From Zhaonella formicivorans (GTDB lineage Bacteria; Bacillota; DUOV01; Zhaonellaceae): a stretch of 64,000 nucleotides of DNA. The position numbers and the translations under genes were made by a program. Positions 18,632 to 29,149 of the stretch are shown here, in pieces; position 1 is the stretch's first letter, and every line of letters starts with the position of its first letter. The stretch is from the NCBI RefSeq assembly GCF_004353525.1, contig NZ_CP085524.1:1522142-1586141 (forward strand). Reading direction: 5' to 3'. The notes beneath the pieces are model-generated. The model was not told where the DNA came from, did no database searches, and saw only the letters and a program-made list of their open reading frames with translations.

Positions 18632-20464
18632 TTATTTCTTATCATCATCCATCACTTCGTAATCTGCATCCACTACGTTGTCGTCCTTAGCAGTTCCCTG
18701 TCCGGTTGCCCCCGGATTTCCTTGCTGGGCTCCGGCCTGCTGGTATATCTTGGTAGTCACCGCGTAAATGGCTTGGGAAAGGGCTTCTGATTTTTGTTTT
18801 ATTGTCTCCACATCGTCTCCCTTAACAGCTTCTTCCAGCTCACTCTTGGCTTTTTTAATGTTTTCCACATCAGCGCTGCCCAGTTTCCCTTCAAATTCTT
18901 TCAGTGTTTTTTCCGTCTGATAAATCAGGGAATCAGCCTGGTTTTTGGCTTCTACTTTTTCTTTGCGTTTCCTGTCTTCCTCGGCGTATTTTTCAGCGTT
19001 TTTAACCATTTCTTCGATTTCTTTTTCACTCAACCCGCTCGAGGATGTGATGGTGATCTGCTGCTGTTTGCCGGTGCCCAAATCCTTGGCTGAGACATGC
19101 ACAATGCCGTTAGCATCAATGTCGAACTTAACCTCAATTTGCGGTATTCCCCTGGGCGCCGGCGGAATGCCCGACAAAGTAAATCTGCCAAGGGTTTTGT
19201 TATCGGCCGCCATCTGCCGTTCGCCCTGCAGCACATGGATCTCCACGCTGGTTTGGTTATCAGCGGCAGTGGAGAAAATCTGGCTTTTAGATGTCGGGAT
19301 AGTGGTATTGCGCTCGATGAGCTTGGTAAACACCCCTCCCAGAGTCTCAATACCTAAGGAAAGCGGAGTGACATCCAAAAGCAGGACATCTTTAACTTCG
19401 CCGGTCAAAACTCCAGCCTGGATGGCTGCTCCCAGGGCCACACACTCATCGGGGTTAATACCCTTGTGGGGCTCTTTACCGATTAAGTTCTTGATTGCCG
19501 CCTGCACTGCAGGAACCCTGGTTGAACCTCCCACTAAAATAACTTTGTCAATGTCCTGGGGTTTAAGTCCCGCATCTGCCAAAGCCTGCCTGGTAGGCCC
19601 TAAAGTCTTATCCACCAGGTCAGCAATCAACTCTTCAAACTTGGCCCTGGTCAAAGTGATGTCCAAATGCTGCGGACCATCTTCAGTAGCAGTAATAAAA
19701 GGCAAATTGATATTAGTAGTTGTAACGCTGGAGAGCTCATGCTTTGCCTTTTCAGCCGCCTCTTTTAAGCGCTGCATGGCCATTTTATCTTTGCTCAAAT
19801 CAACACCGTTAGTTCTCTTAAATTCAGAGACCAGGTAATTCATAATCCTTTCATCGAAATCATCGCCGCCCAGACGGTTATTGCCGCTGGTAGCTTTAAC
19901 CTCAAATACGCCGTCGCCCAGCTCCAAAATAGATACGTCAAAAGTACCGCCACCCAGGTCGTAGACTAAGATGGTCTGGTCTTCTCCCTTATCCAAGCCG
20001 TAGGCGAGGGCAGCTGCAGTTGGCTCGTTAATAATCCGTAGTACTTCCAGGCCTGCAATCTTTCCGGCATCCTTGGTAGCCTGGCGCTGGCTGTCCGTAA
20101 AATAAGCGGGAACGGTGATTACAGCTTTCGTCACCGGTTCGCCCAGATAGCTTTCCGCATCGGCCTTTAGTTTTTGCAGGATAATGGCTGAGATCTCCTG
20201 GGGAGTGTATGATTTATCATCGATAGTTACTTTGTAATCAGTACCCATGTGTCTCTTGATGGAGATAATGGTGCGATCGGGGTTGGTAATAGCCTGGCGT
20301 TTTGCTACCTGCCCGACTAAGCGCTCGCCGTTTTTGGCAAAACCAACTACCGAGGGAGTGGTTCTGTTTCCTTCAGCGTTAGGAATGACTACAGCCTCGC
20401 CGCCTTCCATTACGGCGACGCAGGAGTTGGTTGTTCCAAGGTCAATCCCTATGACTTTGCTCAT
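18632..20464 (-). CDS. dnaK: Chaperone DnaK (Hsp70)
   Basis: ATP-driven chaperone. It begins [19 protein letters not shown], has the ATPase signatures [14 protein letters not shown] and [13 protein letters not shown], the substrate-binding domain ([14 protein letters not shown]) and a C-terminal disordered tail ending [12 protein letters not shown]. The start at 20462-20464 is preceded by GGAGGAAATGACA; seven in-frame residues upstream are not part of the family. 610 residues. Confidence 0.98.
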   Translation of the reverse strand: MSKVIGIDLGTTNSCVAVMEGGEAVVIPNAEGNRTTPSVVGFAKNGERLVGQVAKRQAITNPDRTIISIKRHMGTDYKVTIDDKSYTPQEISAIILQKLKADAESYLGEPVTKAVITVPAYFTDSQRQATKDAGKIAGLEVLRIINEPTAAALAYGLDKGEDQTILVYDLGGGTFDVSILELGDGVFEVKATSGNNRLGGDDFDERIMNYLVSEFKRTNGVDLSKDKMAMQRLKEAAEKAKHELSSVTTTNINLPFITATEDGPQHLDITLTRAKFEELIADLVDKTLGPTRQALADAGLKPQDIDKVILVGGSTRVPAVQAAIKNLIGKEPHKGINPDECVALGAAIQAGVLTGEVKDVLLLDVTPLSLGIETLGGVFTKLIERNTTIPTSKSQIFSTAADNQTSVEIHVLQGERQMAADNKTLGRFTLSGIPPAPRGIPQIEVKFDIDANGIVHVSAKDLGTGKQQQITITSSSGLSEKEIEEMVKNAEKYAEEDRKRKEKVEAKNQADSLIYQTEKTLKEFEGKLGSADVENIKKAKSELEEAVKGDDVETIKQKSEALSQAIYAVTTKIYQQAGAQQGNPGATGQGTAKDDNVVDADYEVMDDDKK

Positions 20465-20597
20465 TGTCATTTCCTCCTTCTTCATTATATAGCAATGGGA
20501 TTAAGATGTTATTAGTAGCAAAATATTTAATTCAACAGTTATCCAGAGAGTTACTGTCGCTGGTTATTAGTTGTTGGCAACTATCAAATCATGCATA

Positions 20598-21221
20598 CTA
20601 CCCGTTATATTTAGCCACTTTAACCATGCTGGGCCTCAGCAACCTGTCATGCAGGGTATATCCTGTCTGCAGTTCTTCGGTAACTAAATTATCCTGCTCC
20701 GGATTTTCAGTCTCCACTTGCATTACCGCTTCGTGCTTTTCCGGATTGAAAGGCTGACCTACAGCTTCAATAGCCTGTAATCCTTCCTTTTCCAGGACTT
20801 CTTTTAACTGGCGGTAAATCATTTCCATGCCCGCCATAAAAGTGGCACCTTCGCCTCCTTTTGCGGAGGCAGAAAGCGCCCGGTTGAAATTATCCATTAC
20901 CGGCAAGAGGCTCACAATTAAACGCTCAATCCCGAATCTGGCCATATCCTCCAGTTCTTTACGGGACCTGCGCTTGAAGTTTTCGAAATCTGCTTGCAGC
21001 CTCTGCAAGCGGCTGAAAAGTTCTTCCGCTTCCTTTTCTTTGGATGCTAAACGGGCAGCTAAATCAAGCTGTTCACCTGCTGTCTCCTCTGGCTGCTTTG
21101 CTGCATCATCCTTTTGCTCTTCATTTACCTGGTCAATTGTCTCTCCTTCGTGGTTTGCTGCTGAAAAATCTTCTTGACCTGTTTCTTCTTTATGTAAATT
21201 TTCCTCCGGCACTCTGTTCAC
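20598..21221 (-). CDS. grpE: Nucleotide exchange factor GrpE
   Basis: Releases ADP from DnaK. Acidic disordered N-terminus, long coiled coil (ELFSRLQRLQADFENFKRRS) and the C-terminal beta domain (FNPEKHEAVMQVET, LQTGYTLHDRLLRPSMVKVAK). GTG starts at 21221 or, better spaced from GAGGGAAGG, at 21212. Only 6 bases after the chaperonin gene, so co-translated with it. Confidence 0.96.
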   Translation of the reverse strand: MNRVPEENLHKEETGQEDFSAANHEGETIDQVNEEQKDDAAKQPEETAGEQLDLAARLASKEKEAEELFSRLQRLQADFENFKRRSRKELEDMARFGIERLIVSLLPVMDNFNRALSASAKGGEGATFMAGMEMIYRQLKEVLEKEGLQAIEAVGQPFNPEKHEAVMQVETENPEQDNLVTEELQTGYTLHDRLLRPSMVKVAKYNG

Positions 21222-21227
21222 CTTCCC

Positions 21228-22796
21228 TCACTCTTCAAAGTCATCTTTTTCCTGCCCTTTCGATTTATATTCCTTCATTTTAATAATGGTATCGATCCTT
21301 AAAATTGCCTCAGCAACTTCGCCGGCAGCTTTCAAAGCATGAATTTTAACCAGAGCAGGGTCAATCACGCCCAACTCCAGCATATCAGCTATTTCCCCTG
21401 TATCGCAGTTCAAGGCATAAGCAATGCTGCCTTTTTCTGTTTGGGCAGCCAGCACATCAGCCATTTTTTCCAGCGGGTTAAAACCGGCATTGGAGACAAT
21501 TTGCGCGAACGGACGGCGCAAAGCCTCAACCACACAATCGATGCCGAAGGCAGCCATACCTTTTACTTCCTGGCGTCCCCTCTCCACATGCTGAGCGGCG
21601 GCAAGCTCGATGGCTCCCCCGCCGGGTACCACCCCGCCTTTAACTGCAGCCTGAACTGAACTGGCAGCATCCTTGGCAATGCGTTCCCTTTCTCCTACAA
21701 CCTCTTCGGTTGCAGCCCCAACCAGAATTGTAGCCATAGGTTTGCCATAACCCCCCAGGATACGGACCTGCTCCAGTTTTTCATCTTCGTAAATCTGTGC
21801 AGCTTTGCCTAAATACTTTTCCAACTCCTCCGGGTCTTTTTTTAAACCGGTCCTTTTGATCAAACGGGCCCCGCAGTGTTCCATGGCCTTACGCAGTTCC
21901 TTGTAGGCTACCCTTTGGACCACCATCACCCCGGCATCGGTTAAAATTTCTTCCGCCAGGGGAGACACTCCGCGGTCAACTAAAACCAGTTTAACCCCCA
22001 AATGAATAATTTTATGCAGGTTGTTTTTAAACTCGTTTTGCAGTTCGAGATAACGTCTAACACCTGCCTCGGTGGCAAGGGCCTCCTCCTCAATTTCCTC
22101 CGGTTCCAAAGCATCGTCAACAACTAATACCTTGGCTTCCTCAAATTTCAATGGCATTTGGGGGTTCATTCGCTCTTTGTTAATGATAATGCCCTCAAAC
22201 ACCTCATTCTCGGCCCCAACCTGGGCAGTCACCGTATCAGCCAGTTTAAAATTAGGTTCTTGGAGCTTTTCAAGTCCGATTAAAGCAGCCGCCCTGATGG
22301 TTAAGTCGGCGATATCCTGGTGTTCCCTGCCCGCCACCAACGCTACTTGCTTTAAAAGGGGACTGTTCAAATCATCAAGGTGCATGGCTTGTTCCTTAAA
22401 AAAGGCCAGTGCCCTGTTGACACCGACCCGCAGACCTTCAATCACCTTGGCTACAGGAACACCTTTAATTACTTGCTCCATTCCGGCGTTAACCAGACTT
22501 CCTGCCATAATGGTAGCAGTGGTAGTGCCATCCCCTATTTCTTCTTGCTGTGCTTTAGCGATGTTAATCAGCATCCTTGCTGCCGGATGGTTGACTTCCA
22601 TTAGATTTAAAATAGTTACACCATCGTTGGTAATAACCACACCGCCAAATTTGTCCACTAACATGGTATCCAGGCCTTTTGGCCCCAGAGTACCTTCCAC
22701 TGCGGAGGCAATGGCCCTGATAGCATTGGCATTAGTGGACAAAGCGGCCAAGCGCTCATCCACCTCAGCATTATTGCTAACCTGTTTTACACTCAT
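21228..22796 (-). CDS. Thermosome-like (group III) chaperonin
   Basis: A 522-residue TCP-1/Cpn60-fold chaperonin closer to archaeal thermosomes than to GroEL. Seen: LGPKGLDTML (residues 37-46), NDGVTIL (57-63), the ATP-loop GDGTTTATI (88-96), the likely catalytic Asp in ERIAKDAASSV (D376) and VVPGGGAIELA. The apical region (about 200-310) contains a long polar insert (EPEEIEEEALATEAGVRRYL) like the built-in lid of group II proteins, so no GroES would be needed. The C-terminus lacks the GGM tail of GroEL. Such proteins are known from Carboxydothermus and relatives, encoded in the dnaK operon, exactly as here. ATG with AGGAGAA upstream. Confidence 0.93.
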   Translation of the reverse strand: MSVKQVSNNAEVDERLAALSTNANAIRAIASAVEGTLGPKGLDTMLVDKFGGVVITNDGVTILNLMEVNHPAARMLINIAKAQQEEIGDGTTTATIMAGSLVNAGMEQVIKGVPVAKVIEGLRVGVNRALAFFKEQAMHLDDLNSPLLKQVALVAGREHQDIADLTIRAAALIGLEKLQEPNFKLADTVTAQVGAENEVFEGIIINKERMNPQMPLKFEEAKVLVVDDALEPEEIEEEALATEAGVRRYLELQNEFKNNLHKIIHLGVKLVLVDRGVSPLAEEILTDAGVMVVQRVAYKELRKAMEHCGARLIKRTGLKKDPEELEKYLGKAAQIYEDEKLEQVRILGGYGKPMATILVGAATEEVVGERERIAKDAASSVQAAVKGGVVPGGGAIELAAAQHVERGRQEVKGMAAFGIDCVVEALRRPFAQIVSNAGFNPLEKMADVLAAQTEKGSIAYALNCDTGEIADMLELGVIDPALVKIHALKAAGEVAEAILRIDTIIKMKEYKSKGQEKDDFEE

Positions 22797-22804
22797 CTAC
22801 AGTT

Positions 22805-22936
22805 CTCCTTCTTGCAACCTTCGGTCGAGTCCTTAGTCATTAGTCCTTAGTATTTAAACGTAAAAGAACAGGGAAAAGTCTCAAAAGGCAACTAAAAACT
22901 AACGGCTAAAGACTGACGACTAACGACTTGGCCGAA
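22805..22936. repeat. Heptamer-array element (type I, short spacer)
   Basis: Left: GGTCGAGTCCTTAGTC with CATTAGT and CCTTAGT units. Right: inverted CTAACGG, CTAAAGA, CTGACGA and CTAACGA units ending TTGGCCGAAGGCC. The boundary GGCCG motif matches the other type I copies. It lies inside the heat-shock operon, between hrcA and the chaperonin gene. Confidence 0.75.
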
Positions 22937-22941
22937 GGCCA

Positions 22942-23973
22942 TTATTTTAGCAGCTTAGCTAAAACCTGCGAAAGATTCTCCGTCACGCACTCCACCAGAC
23001 TAACCGCTTTGGAATAAGCCATTCGGGTCGGGCCCAAAATACCCAAGGTACCCAAAACGACCCCGTCAACCTGGTAGGTGGCGGTTATAAGGCTGCAACC
23101 ATTAATTTCCTCGTATTTATTTTCCCCACCAATTCTAATAGTTAATCCCAGTTCCGGCTTCACTTCCATAAGGTCTTTTAAGACGCTTTCCTTTTCCAAC
23201 ACGCCGAGCAAACTTTTTAGTTTATCAATATCCTTAAATTCAGGCTGGTTAAAAATGTTTAGCGTCCCACCCAGGTAAACCTTATCGTTTAATTTGGAAC
23301 AGGCAAGCTGTTCTATCACGTCTAAGACATGACTTACAAGGTTTTTATAGCTGGCAAGTTCACCGTAAATGTCATACAGCGTGTCCCTTTTTACTTGCTC
23401 CAGCGCAAACCCCTGCAGCCTGTCGTTTAAGACAAGACTTATTCTTTCCAAGTCGGCCGGAGTGATACTTTCCGGAATATCTAAAATACGGTGCTGCACC
23501 AGCCGGGAGTTGCTAACCACAATCATCAGAGCACTTCCAGGACTTAACGGCATAAGCCGGATCTGACTGAACGTGCGTCTCCCTAACTGAGGCCCCAAAA
23601 TCAAAGCGGTGTAATTGGTCATTTCAGACAAAACCTCGCTGGCCTGCCTGATGACCGCTTCGATTTCCTCCATCTTTTGCGAGAAGCGGTACCTGATATA
23701 TTCTTCTTCCGCCTGGTTCAGATTTTCTTTTTCCATTAGGCAGTCCACATAGTACCTATATCCTAAATCCGAAGGGATCCTTCCTGCCGAAGTATGGGGC
23801 TGCTCAATATACCCCAGCTCCTCCAAATCGGCCATTTCATTGCGAATAGTTGCCGGACTCACGCCCAAATCGTATTTGCGGGCAATAGTTCTGGATCCAA
23901 CGGGTTCTGCGGTAGCAATATAGTCTTGAATGATGGCCTGTAGCACCTTCTTTTTCCGCTCGTCCATCGGCAT
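22942..23973 (-). CDS. hrcA: Heat-inducible transcription repressor HrcA
   Basis: Repressor that binds CIRCE; activity depends on a chaperonin (GroEL in most bacteria). N-terminal winged helix: SRTIARKYDLGVSPATIRNE, then LEELGYIEQPHTSAGRIPSD. A GAF-like domain and dimerisation region follow. Start at the ATG 23971-23973 (AAAGGGTG upstream), 343 residues. A CIRCE site sits 16 bases before the start, so the operon is autoregulated. Confidence 0.97.
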   Translation of the reverse strand: MPMDERKKKVLQAIIQDYIATAEPVGSRTIARKYDLGVSPATIRNEMADLEELGYIEQPHTSAGRIPSDLGYRYYVDCLMEKENLNQAEEEYIRYRFSQKMEEIEAVIRQASEVLSEMTNYTALILGPQLGRRTFSQIRLMPLSPGSALMIVVSNSRLVQHRILDIPESITPADLERISLVLNDRLQGFALEQVKRDTLYDIYGELASYKNLVSHVLDVIEQLACSKLNDKVYLGGTLNIFNQPEFKDIDKLKSLLGVLEKESVLKDLMEVKPELGLTIRIGGENKYEEINGCSLITATYQVDGVVLGTLGILGPTRMAYSKAVSLVECVTENLSQVLAKLLK

Positions 23974-23989
23974 GCCAATCACCCTTTTG

Positions 23990-24016
23990 TTAGCACTCTG
24001 AACCGTTGAGTGCTAA
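23990..24016. promoter_or_regulatory. CIRCE operator
   Basis: Perfect TTAGCACTC-N9-GAGTGCTAA inverted repeat, the HrcA binding site. It lies just downstream of the promoter elements and upstream of hrcA, controlling hrcA, the chaperonin, grpE, dnaK and dnaJ. Confidence 0.97.
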
Positions 24017-24030
24017 GATTTTATACTTAA

Positions 24031-24059
24031 AACGTATCATGCCCCTTGCCATTTGTCAA
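24031..24059 (-). promoter_or_regulatory. Promoter of the hrcA operon
   Basis: Minus strand TTGACA (24054-24059), 17-base spacer, TACGTT (24031-24036) as the -10. The CIRCE repeat starts about 15 bases further, covering the initial transcribed region. Confidence 0.75.
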
Positions 24060-24075
24060 GATTTACTCCCGCCTC

Positions 24076-25221
24076 CTAAACAAAATAAGTGAAGACATGA
24101 TTAGCAACGGGCAGCCCTTGAGCAGTTAAACGTATGCTGTTATCCTGCTCTTCCAGCAAACCAAGCTGCAGAAGATGCTCGATTTCCGCTTTAAAAGCCT
24201 CTTGTGGCCTTATTCCATAGCGCAGGTAAAAAGCTTCAGAGTCTAAGCCCGCCAAAAGTCTTAACCCCAGGAAAGCGGTTTCACCCATGCGCTGTTTCCA
24301 GGTCAGCAATTCTTCTTCTGCTATCGGCAGCTGCCCCGATTCCAGCAAACGGGAATAGGAGGATAAACTCGAAATGTTCACGAACCTCCTGTTCAACAGA
24401 TGAGAGCTGGCGCCCAACCCCACCCCCAAGTATTCCTTGTTGTGCCAATAACGCAGGTTATGCCTTGCTTCAAAGCCCGGTCGCGCATAGTTGGAAATTT
24501 CGTACTGCCGGTACCCGCGGGCTTTCAACTTTTCATTGGCAACGGCCCGCATTTTAAGCACAGTTTCTTCCGGAGGCAGCGGCAGTAGCCCCCTTTCATC
24601 TTCTTCTCCCCACGGAGTTCCCGGCTCAATTTTCAGACCGTAGAGGGAAAGATGTTCGACTTCAAGTTTTAGGGCTTCATCCAAGGTTTGTTCCCACATC
24701 CCCATGGTTTGCCCAGGCAACCCGAAAATCAGGTCCAGGTTAAGGTTAAAAAAACCAGCCTTCCTGGCCAAGGCTATACTTTCTACAGCCAGAGCAGCAC
24801 TGTGGACCCTGCCCATAGCCCGGAGCAAGCTGTCATCAAAAGATTGCACACCAAAGGAGATTCGATTGACCCCGGCCATTTTCAGTTGTTCAAGTTTGAG
24901 GAGGTCAACCGTACCGGGATTGGCTTCCACCGTCACCTCTGTATCCGCGGACCAAGCAAAAAGGTCCCGGCACTTTATCAGCACCCGGACCAATTGCTCG
25001 CCGGCCAAGAGAGTTGGTGTGCCGCCTCCAATATAGACGGTATCTACTGAACAAGCAGCATCAGGCCGAGCAAGCAGCCGGCCGTAAATTTCCAGTTCTT
25101 TTGCCAAGGCCAGGAGATAGTTCTCAATCTCCCCCGGCGCCGCTGGAGGCGCAGAGGTGAAGTCGCAATAATTGCACTTGCCAATGCAAAAAGGAATATG
25201 GATATATAAGCCCATGGACAA
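24076..25221 (-). CDS. hemW: HemW, radical SAM heme chaperone family
   Basis: Coproporphyrinogen-dehydrogenase-like radical-SAM protein; this branch is thought to be a heme chaperone, not the oxidase itself. It starts GLYIHIPFCIGKCNYCDF with the CxxxCxxC cluster and has YIGGGTPTLL, EANPGTVD and ISFGVQSFDDSLLRAMGR. 381 residues. The start is either a TTG at 25221, 9 bases after GGAGG, or the ATG two codons on. Standard neighbour of lepA and hrcA. Confidence 0.93.
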   Translation of the reverse strand: MSMGLYIHIPFCIGKCNYCDFTSAPPAAPGEIENYLLALAKELEIYGRLLARPDAACSVDTVYIGGGTPTLLAGEQLVRVLIKCRDLFAWSADTEVTVEANPGTVDLLKLEQLKMAGVNRISFGVQSFDDSLLRAMGRVHSAALAVESIALARKAGFFNLNLDLIFGLPGQTMGMWEQTLDEALKLEVEHLSLYGLKIEPGTPWGEEDERGLLPLPPEETVLKMRAVANEKLKARGYRQYEISNYARPGFEARHNLRYWHNKEYLGVGLGASSHLLNRRFVNISSLSSYSRLLESGQLPIAEEELLTWKQRMGETAFLGLRLLAGLDSEAFYLRYGIRPQEAFKAEIEHLLQLGLLEEQDNSIRLTAQGLPVANHVFTYFV

Positions 25222-25239
25222 GGCTGTTTGCCTCCTTTC

Positions 25240-25442
25240 GGGTCAGCTAACAGCTATCAGCTGTCAGTTCTCAGCTGTTAGCATAAAGATTATCTTTGAT
25301 ACAATGTTTATTTTTTCTAATACAAGCTTTCCGCCTGGCTGTTAATTTTGTAGTTTAACCTCTGTGGTTAATAGCTGAAAGCTGATGGCTGCAGGCTACT
25401 AGCTGAAGGCTGAAAGCGTGATGGCTATGGCTGCAAGCTGCT
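25240..25442. repeat. Heptamer-array composite element (type II)
   Basis: Left array CTAACAGC, TATCAGC, TGTCAG; an A/T-rich spacer of about 100 bases; right inverted array with TGAAAGC, TGATGGC, TGCAGGC and TGAAGGC units running to the lepA stop. Fills the hemW-lepA gap. Confidence 0.75.
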
Positions 25443-25444
25443 TG

Positions 25445-27253
25445 CTATTCGTCTATGCTCAGTACTGCCATAAAAGCTTCCTGGGGTATCTCCACGGAAC
25501 CAACCTGTTTCATCCGCTTCTTGCCCTCTTTTTGCTTCTCAAGAAGTTTTCGTTTCCGCGAAACATCGCCGCCGTAACATTTTTCCAGGACATCCTTGCG
25601 CAGTGCTTTAACTGTTTCCCTGGCAATGATTTTATTGCCGATAGCAGCCTGGATTGGCACCTCGAAAAGCTGCCTGGGAATCAGCTGACGTAATTTTTCG
25701 GCCAAAGCCCTGCCCCGGTAATAGGCCCGCTCACGGTGAACAATGCAGGACAAAGCGTCAACCACTTCGCCGTTTAGCAGGATATCCAGTTTAACAAGGT
25801 CCGACTCCCGGTAGCCAATCAGCTCATAATCAAGGGAAGCATAGCCCCTGGTCCGTGATTTGAGCTGGTCAAAGAAATCATAAATAATCTCGCTTAAAGG
25901 CAGGGAGTAAGTAAGCATGACCCTGGTAGGAGTCATATACTCCATGGTGCCGAAAGTCCCCCGTTTTTCCTGGCACAACTCCATGACCGAGCCGACGTAT
26001 TCGCTGGGCACCATAATAGTTGCTTTCACGTAAGGCTCCTCGATCTTTTCGATATAGTTGGGCGCGGGCAAATTAGTGGGGTTGTCGACAGTTATGACCT
26101 GCCCGTCAGTCTTGGTGACCCGGTAAATTACGCTGGGAGCTGTAGTAATCAGCTGCAGCCCGTACTCTCTTTCCAATCGTTCCTGGATGATCTCCATGTG
26201 CAGAAGGCCCAGGAAACCGGTGCGGAAACCAAAACCCAGGGCTGTGGAAGTTTCAGGTTCATAGATTAACGAGGCATCGTTTAATTGCAGCTTATCCAGT
26301 GCATCCCGCAGGTCCTCATACTGATTGGTTTCAATAGGATACAGGCCGCAAAACACCATAGGAGTGGCTTTTTTGTAACCGGGCAGAGGCTCTTTGGCCG
26401 GATTCTCCGCTCCCGTTACAGTATCTCCGACCCGGGTATCTTTCACATTTTTTATGCTGGCTGTGATAAAGCCCACCTCGCCCGCCGACAGGCTCTCGAC
26501 GATCTTGAGGGAGGGAGTAAAAACTCCCACCTCATTAACCTCGAAAGTCCTGCCTGTAGCCATCATCTTGATCTTCATCCCTTTTTCCACTTTACCTTCG
26601 ACTATGCGGACATAGGGTACCGCACCTTTATAGGAGTCAAAATGGGAATCGAAAATCAAAGCCCGCAGCGGAGCATCCACCTCGCCTTTGGGATATGGTA
26701 TTCTTTGGACAATCGCTTCCAAAATCTCCCGAGTACCTTCCCCTGTTTTAGCCGAGGCCAGAATTGCCTGGCTGGCATCCAAGCCGATGACGTCCTCAAT
26801 CTCTTTTTTTACCCTTTCCGGGTCGGCACTGGGCAAATCTATCTTATTAATAACCGGAATGATTTCCAGATCATGTTCCAAAGCTAAATACACATTAGCC
26901 AACGTTTGAGCTTCAATACCCTGGGCAGCATCAACCACTAAGAGAGCCCCTTCACAGGCAGCCAAGCTGCGGGATACTTCGTAGGTAAAATCCACATGAC
27001 CGGGTGTATCAATAAGATTTAACAGATAAATCTGCCCGTCTTGGGCCTGGTAATTCATACGAACCGCCTGCAGCTTAATGGTAATGCCCCGCTCCCGTTC
27101 AAGCTCCATCTGATCCAGGACCTGATCAGCCATTTCTCTTTCAGTCAAAGCACCTGTATATTCCAGCAGCCGGTCGGCCAAAGTGGATTTCCCATGATCA
27201 ATATGAGCAATAATGCAGAAATTGCGAATCCTTTTTTGCCAGTCTTGTATCAT
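25445..27253 (-). CDS. lepA: Elongation factor 4 (LepA)
   Basis: Ribosome-associated GTPase proposed to back-translocate or assist 30S biogenesis. G1 [17 protein letters not shown]3 DTPGHVDF and G4 [10 protein letters not shown] are intact, followed by EF-G-like domains II, III and V and the LepA-specific C-terminal domain ([17 protein letters not shown]). 602 residues, typical. ATG preceded by GGAGGG. Confidence 0.97.
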   Translation of the reverse strand: MIQDWQKRIRNFCIIAHIDHGKSTLADRLLEYTGALTEREMADQVLDQMELERERGITIKLQAVRMNYQAQDGQIYLLNLIDTPGHVDFTYEVSRSLAACEGALLVVDAAQGIEAQTLANVYLALEHDLEIIPVINKIDLPSADPERVKKEIEDVIGLDASQAILASAKTGEGTREILEAIVQRIPYPKGEVDAPLRALIFDSHFDSYKGAVPYVRIVEGKVEKGMKIKMMATGRTFEVNEVGVFTPSLKIVESLSAGEVGFITASIKNVKDTRVGDTVTGAENPAKEPLPGYKKATPMVFCGLYPIETNQYEDLRDALDKLQLNDASLIYEPETSTALGFGFRTGFLGLLHMEIIQERLEREYGLQLITTAPSVIYRVTKTDGQVITVDNPTNLPAPNYIEKIEEPYVKATIMVPSEYVGSVMELCQEKRGTFGTMEYMTPTRVMLTYSLPLSEIIYDFFDQLKSRTRGYASLDYELIGYRESDLVKLDILLNGEVVDALSCIVHRERAYYRGRALAEKLRQLIPRQLFEVPIQAAIGNKIIARETVKALRKDVLEKCYGGDVSRKRKLLEKQKEGKKRMKQVGSVEIPQEAFMAVLSIDE

Positions 27254-27307
27254 GTCCGGCCCTCCAGTACATTGAAAATATACTATAACGTCAGTCCCCA
27301 GGAGGTT

Positions 27308-27500
27308 AAAAGCCGCGTTCTTAGTCCTTGCTCGTAAGTCGCTAGCTGTCAGCCATCAGCTATCAGCAATTAGCCGTTGGCTTTTTCCGCAAAAACCATA
27401 CATGCAACTAAGGACTAACGACTAAAGACTAAGGACTCGGCCAAAGGCCGATGCTGGCAACTGAGGACTGGTGACTGAGGACTGATGACTAAAGTTGTCC
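27308..27500. repeat. Heptamer-array composite element (type I)
   Basis: Left: CGCGTTCTTAGTCC, then units into CAGCTATCAGC. Spacer includes ATACATGCAAC as in the copies at 1.8, 29.3 and 48.4 kb. Right: ACTAAGG/ACTAACG units ending ACTCGGCCAAAGGCC, then a second run of ACTGAGG and ACTGATG units. Occupies the lepA-murJ gap. Confidence 0.8.
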
Positions 27501-27539
27501 CCCGACCGATTATACCATCCTGCTATCTGCCTAGCAATA

Positions 27540-29117
27540 TTAGCTGTTTTGTGTGCAGCCAGCTCTTTTAAAGCGCCTGGCCAGCAATTCTGCCACCATC
27601 CGGGCTTCCTCCATCCTGAAGAGCCAGGCGATTCCAATGTAGATCGCCGCGCCCAACCCTACGCCAAGCATAACTTCTATCCCCTGGTTGATTTTGCTGT
27701 TGACATCTAAAAATTCCTCCAGCCACTGACTGAAGAGGTATACAGTGACCCCCATCACTACTGAAGCTGCTAAACTTTTTAAGAAAGACAGCAACATATT
27801 CCGCCCATCAATGGAACCGATCTTTTTACGCAGTATCCAGAGCAGGATTAGCATATTAAAAATGCCGGCTATGGAATAGGCGAATGCCAAGCCCCCATGG
27901 GCCATGGGCTTAATCAGCAGCAAGTTTAATACCAGGTTTAAGAGCATTGCCAAGGAGCCCATAGTCACTGGGGTAGTGGTGTCCTTTAAAGCATAAAAAG
28001 CCCTGCTCAAAACATGGATGGCAGAATAGGCGAAAATGCCTATACTATAAAAAAACAAAGCAACAGCTGTAGCCTGGGTGGCCTCCGGCGTAAATTTGCC
28101 CTGCTCAAAAATCAAACGAATCAAAGGGACTGCCAGGGCAATCAACCCTGCTGAAGCGGGCAAGGTGATAAAAATGACCGTTCTAACTCCTAGAGACATG
28201 GAACGCTTAAAACTGTGCAGTTCCTTTTTCGCGGCATGTTCCGTCAAAGTAGGAAAAACCGCGACGGCGATAGCTATGGCAAAAACCCCGATGGGCAGCT
28301 GCATGAGTCGCTGCCCGGAACGCAAAGCGGAAACTATTCCGTTAGGCAGCCCGGAAGCAAGGTTCTGGTTCACAAAAAGGTTGAATTGAGTAATAGACAA
28401 ACCAATCAGTACCGGCAGGATCAGCCCGGCAAGCTGCTTGACTCCGGGATGCCGCAAGTTTAAAGTCCAGCGGTAGCGCAGACCAATCTTTAAAAGCATA
28501 GGTACCTGAGCAGCAAAGTTTAAAAAAGCTCCCACAACTACCCCAATGGAAAAAGCTGCAATGCCAAGCCTTGGCGAAAAAAGATATCCCACTACAATGA
28601 TACCTAGATTATAAAGCACCGAACCTATGGCAGGAGCAACAAAATGCTTGTGGGAATTAAGTATACCCATGGAAATTCCGCTGAAAGCCATGAAGATAAC
28701 CTGAATAAACATAATCCTGGTAAGAAAAACCGTAAGTTCCATGGTTTGGGCGTCAAAACCGGGAACCAATAACCTGATCAACTGGGGCGAAAAAGTAACA
28801 CCAATTAAGATGCCTAAAGCCATGAGTAACATGATCACATTGAAGGTAACACTGGCTACTTCCCAAGCGTCTTCCTCCTGCCCTGTGGCTATGTAACTGG
28901 AAAAGACAGGTATAAAAGCCGAGCTGAGGGCTCCCCCAACCAGCAGCATATACAGAAAATCAGGTATGGAGAAAGCGGCGTTGTATGCATCGGTAATCCT
29001 GTTCTGCCCGTAGTGGGCATAAATAATGATGTCCCGGATATAGCCCAAAACCCGGGACACGATCATAGCTAACATGATAAATCCGGCAGCTTTGGCCACC
29101 TTTTTACCTTGCCCCAC
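27540..29117 (-). CDS. murJ: Lipid II flippase MurJ
   Basis: MATE-like MOP-superfamily exporter that flips lipid II across the membrane for peptidoglycan synthesis. 525 residues, about 14 hydrophobic segments. The MurJ start MLAMIVSRVLGYIRDIII is clear, with further family features GGALSSAFIPVFS and RAFYALKDTTTPV. GTG start preceded by GGGGGAGG. Confidence 0.94.
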   Translation of the reverse strand: MGQGKKVAKAAGFIMLAMIVSRVLGYIRDIIIYAHYGQNRITDAYNAAFSIPDFLYMLLVGGALSSAFIPVFSSYIATGQEEDAWEVASVTFNVIMLLMALGILIGVTFSPQLIRLLVPGFDAQTMELTVFLTRIMFIQVIFMAFSGISMGILNSHKHFVAPAIGSVLYNLGIIVVGYLFSPRLGIAAFSIGVVVGAFLNFAAQVPMLLKIGLRYRWTLNLRHPGVKQLAGLILPVLIGLSITQFNLFVNQNLASGLPNGIVSALRSGQRLMQLPIGVFAIAIAVAVFPTLTEHAAKKELHSFKRSMSLGVRTVIFITLPASAGLIALAVPLIRLIFEQGKFTPEATQATAVALFFYSIGIFAYSAIHVLSRAFYALKDTTTPVTMGSLAMLLNLVLNLLLIKPMAHGGLAFAYSIAGIFNMLILLWILRKKIGSIDGRNMLLSFLKSLAASVVMGVTVYLFSQWLEEFLDVNSKINQGIEVMLGVGLGAAIYIGIAWLFRMEEARMVAELLARRFKRAGCTQNS

Positions 29118-29149
29118 GAAAATTTGACCTCCCCCACAACATGCATATG

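Noticed and set aside
18945-19838. 297-codon open frame on the plus strand
   Set aside because: It is antisense to dnaK, a known effect of dnaK codon usage; no ribosome binding site and no recognisable protein.
22072-22836. 254-codon open frame on the plus strand
   Set aside because: Antisense to the chaperonin gene; composition mirrors the real gene and no motif is present.
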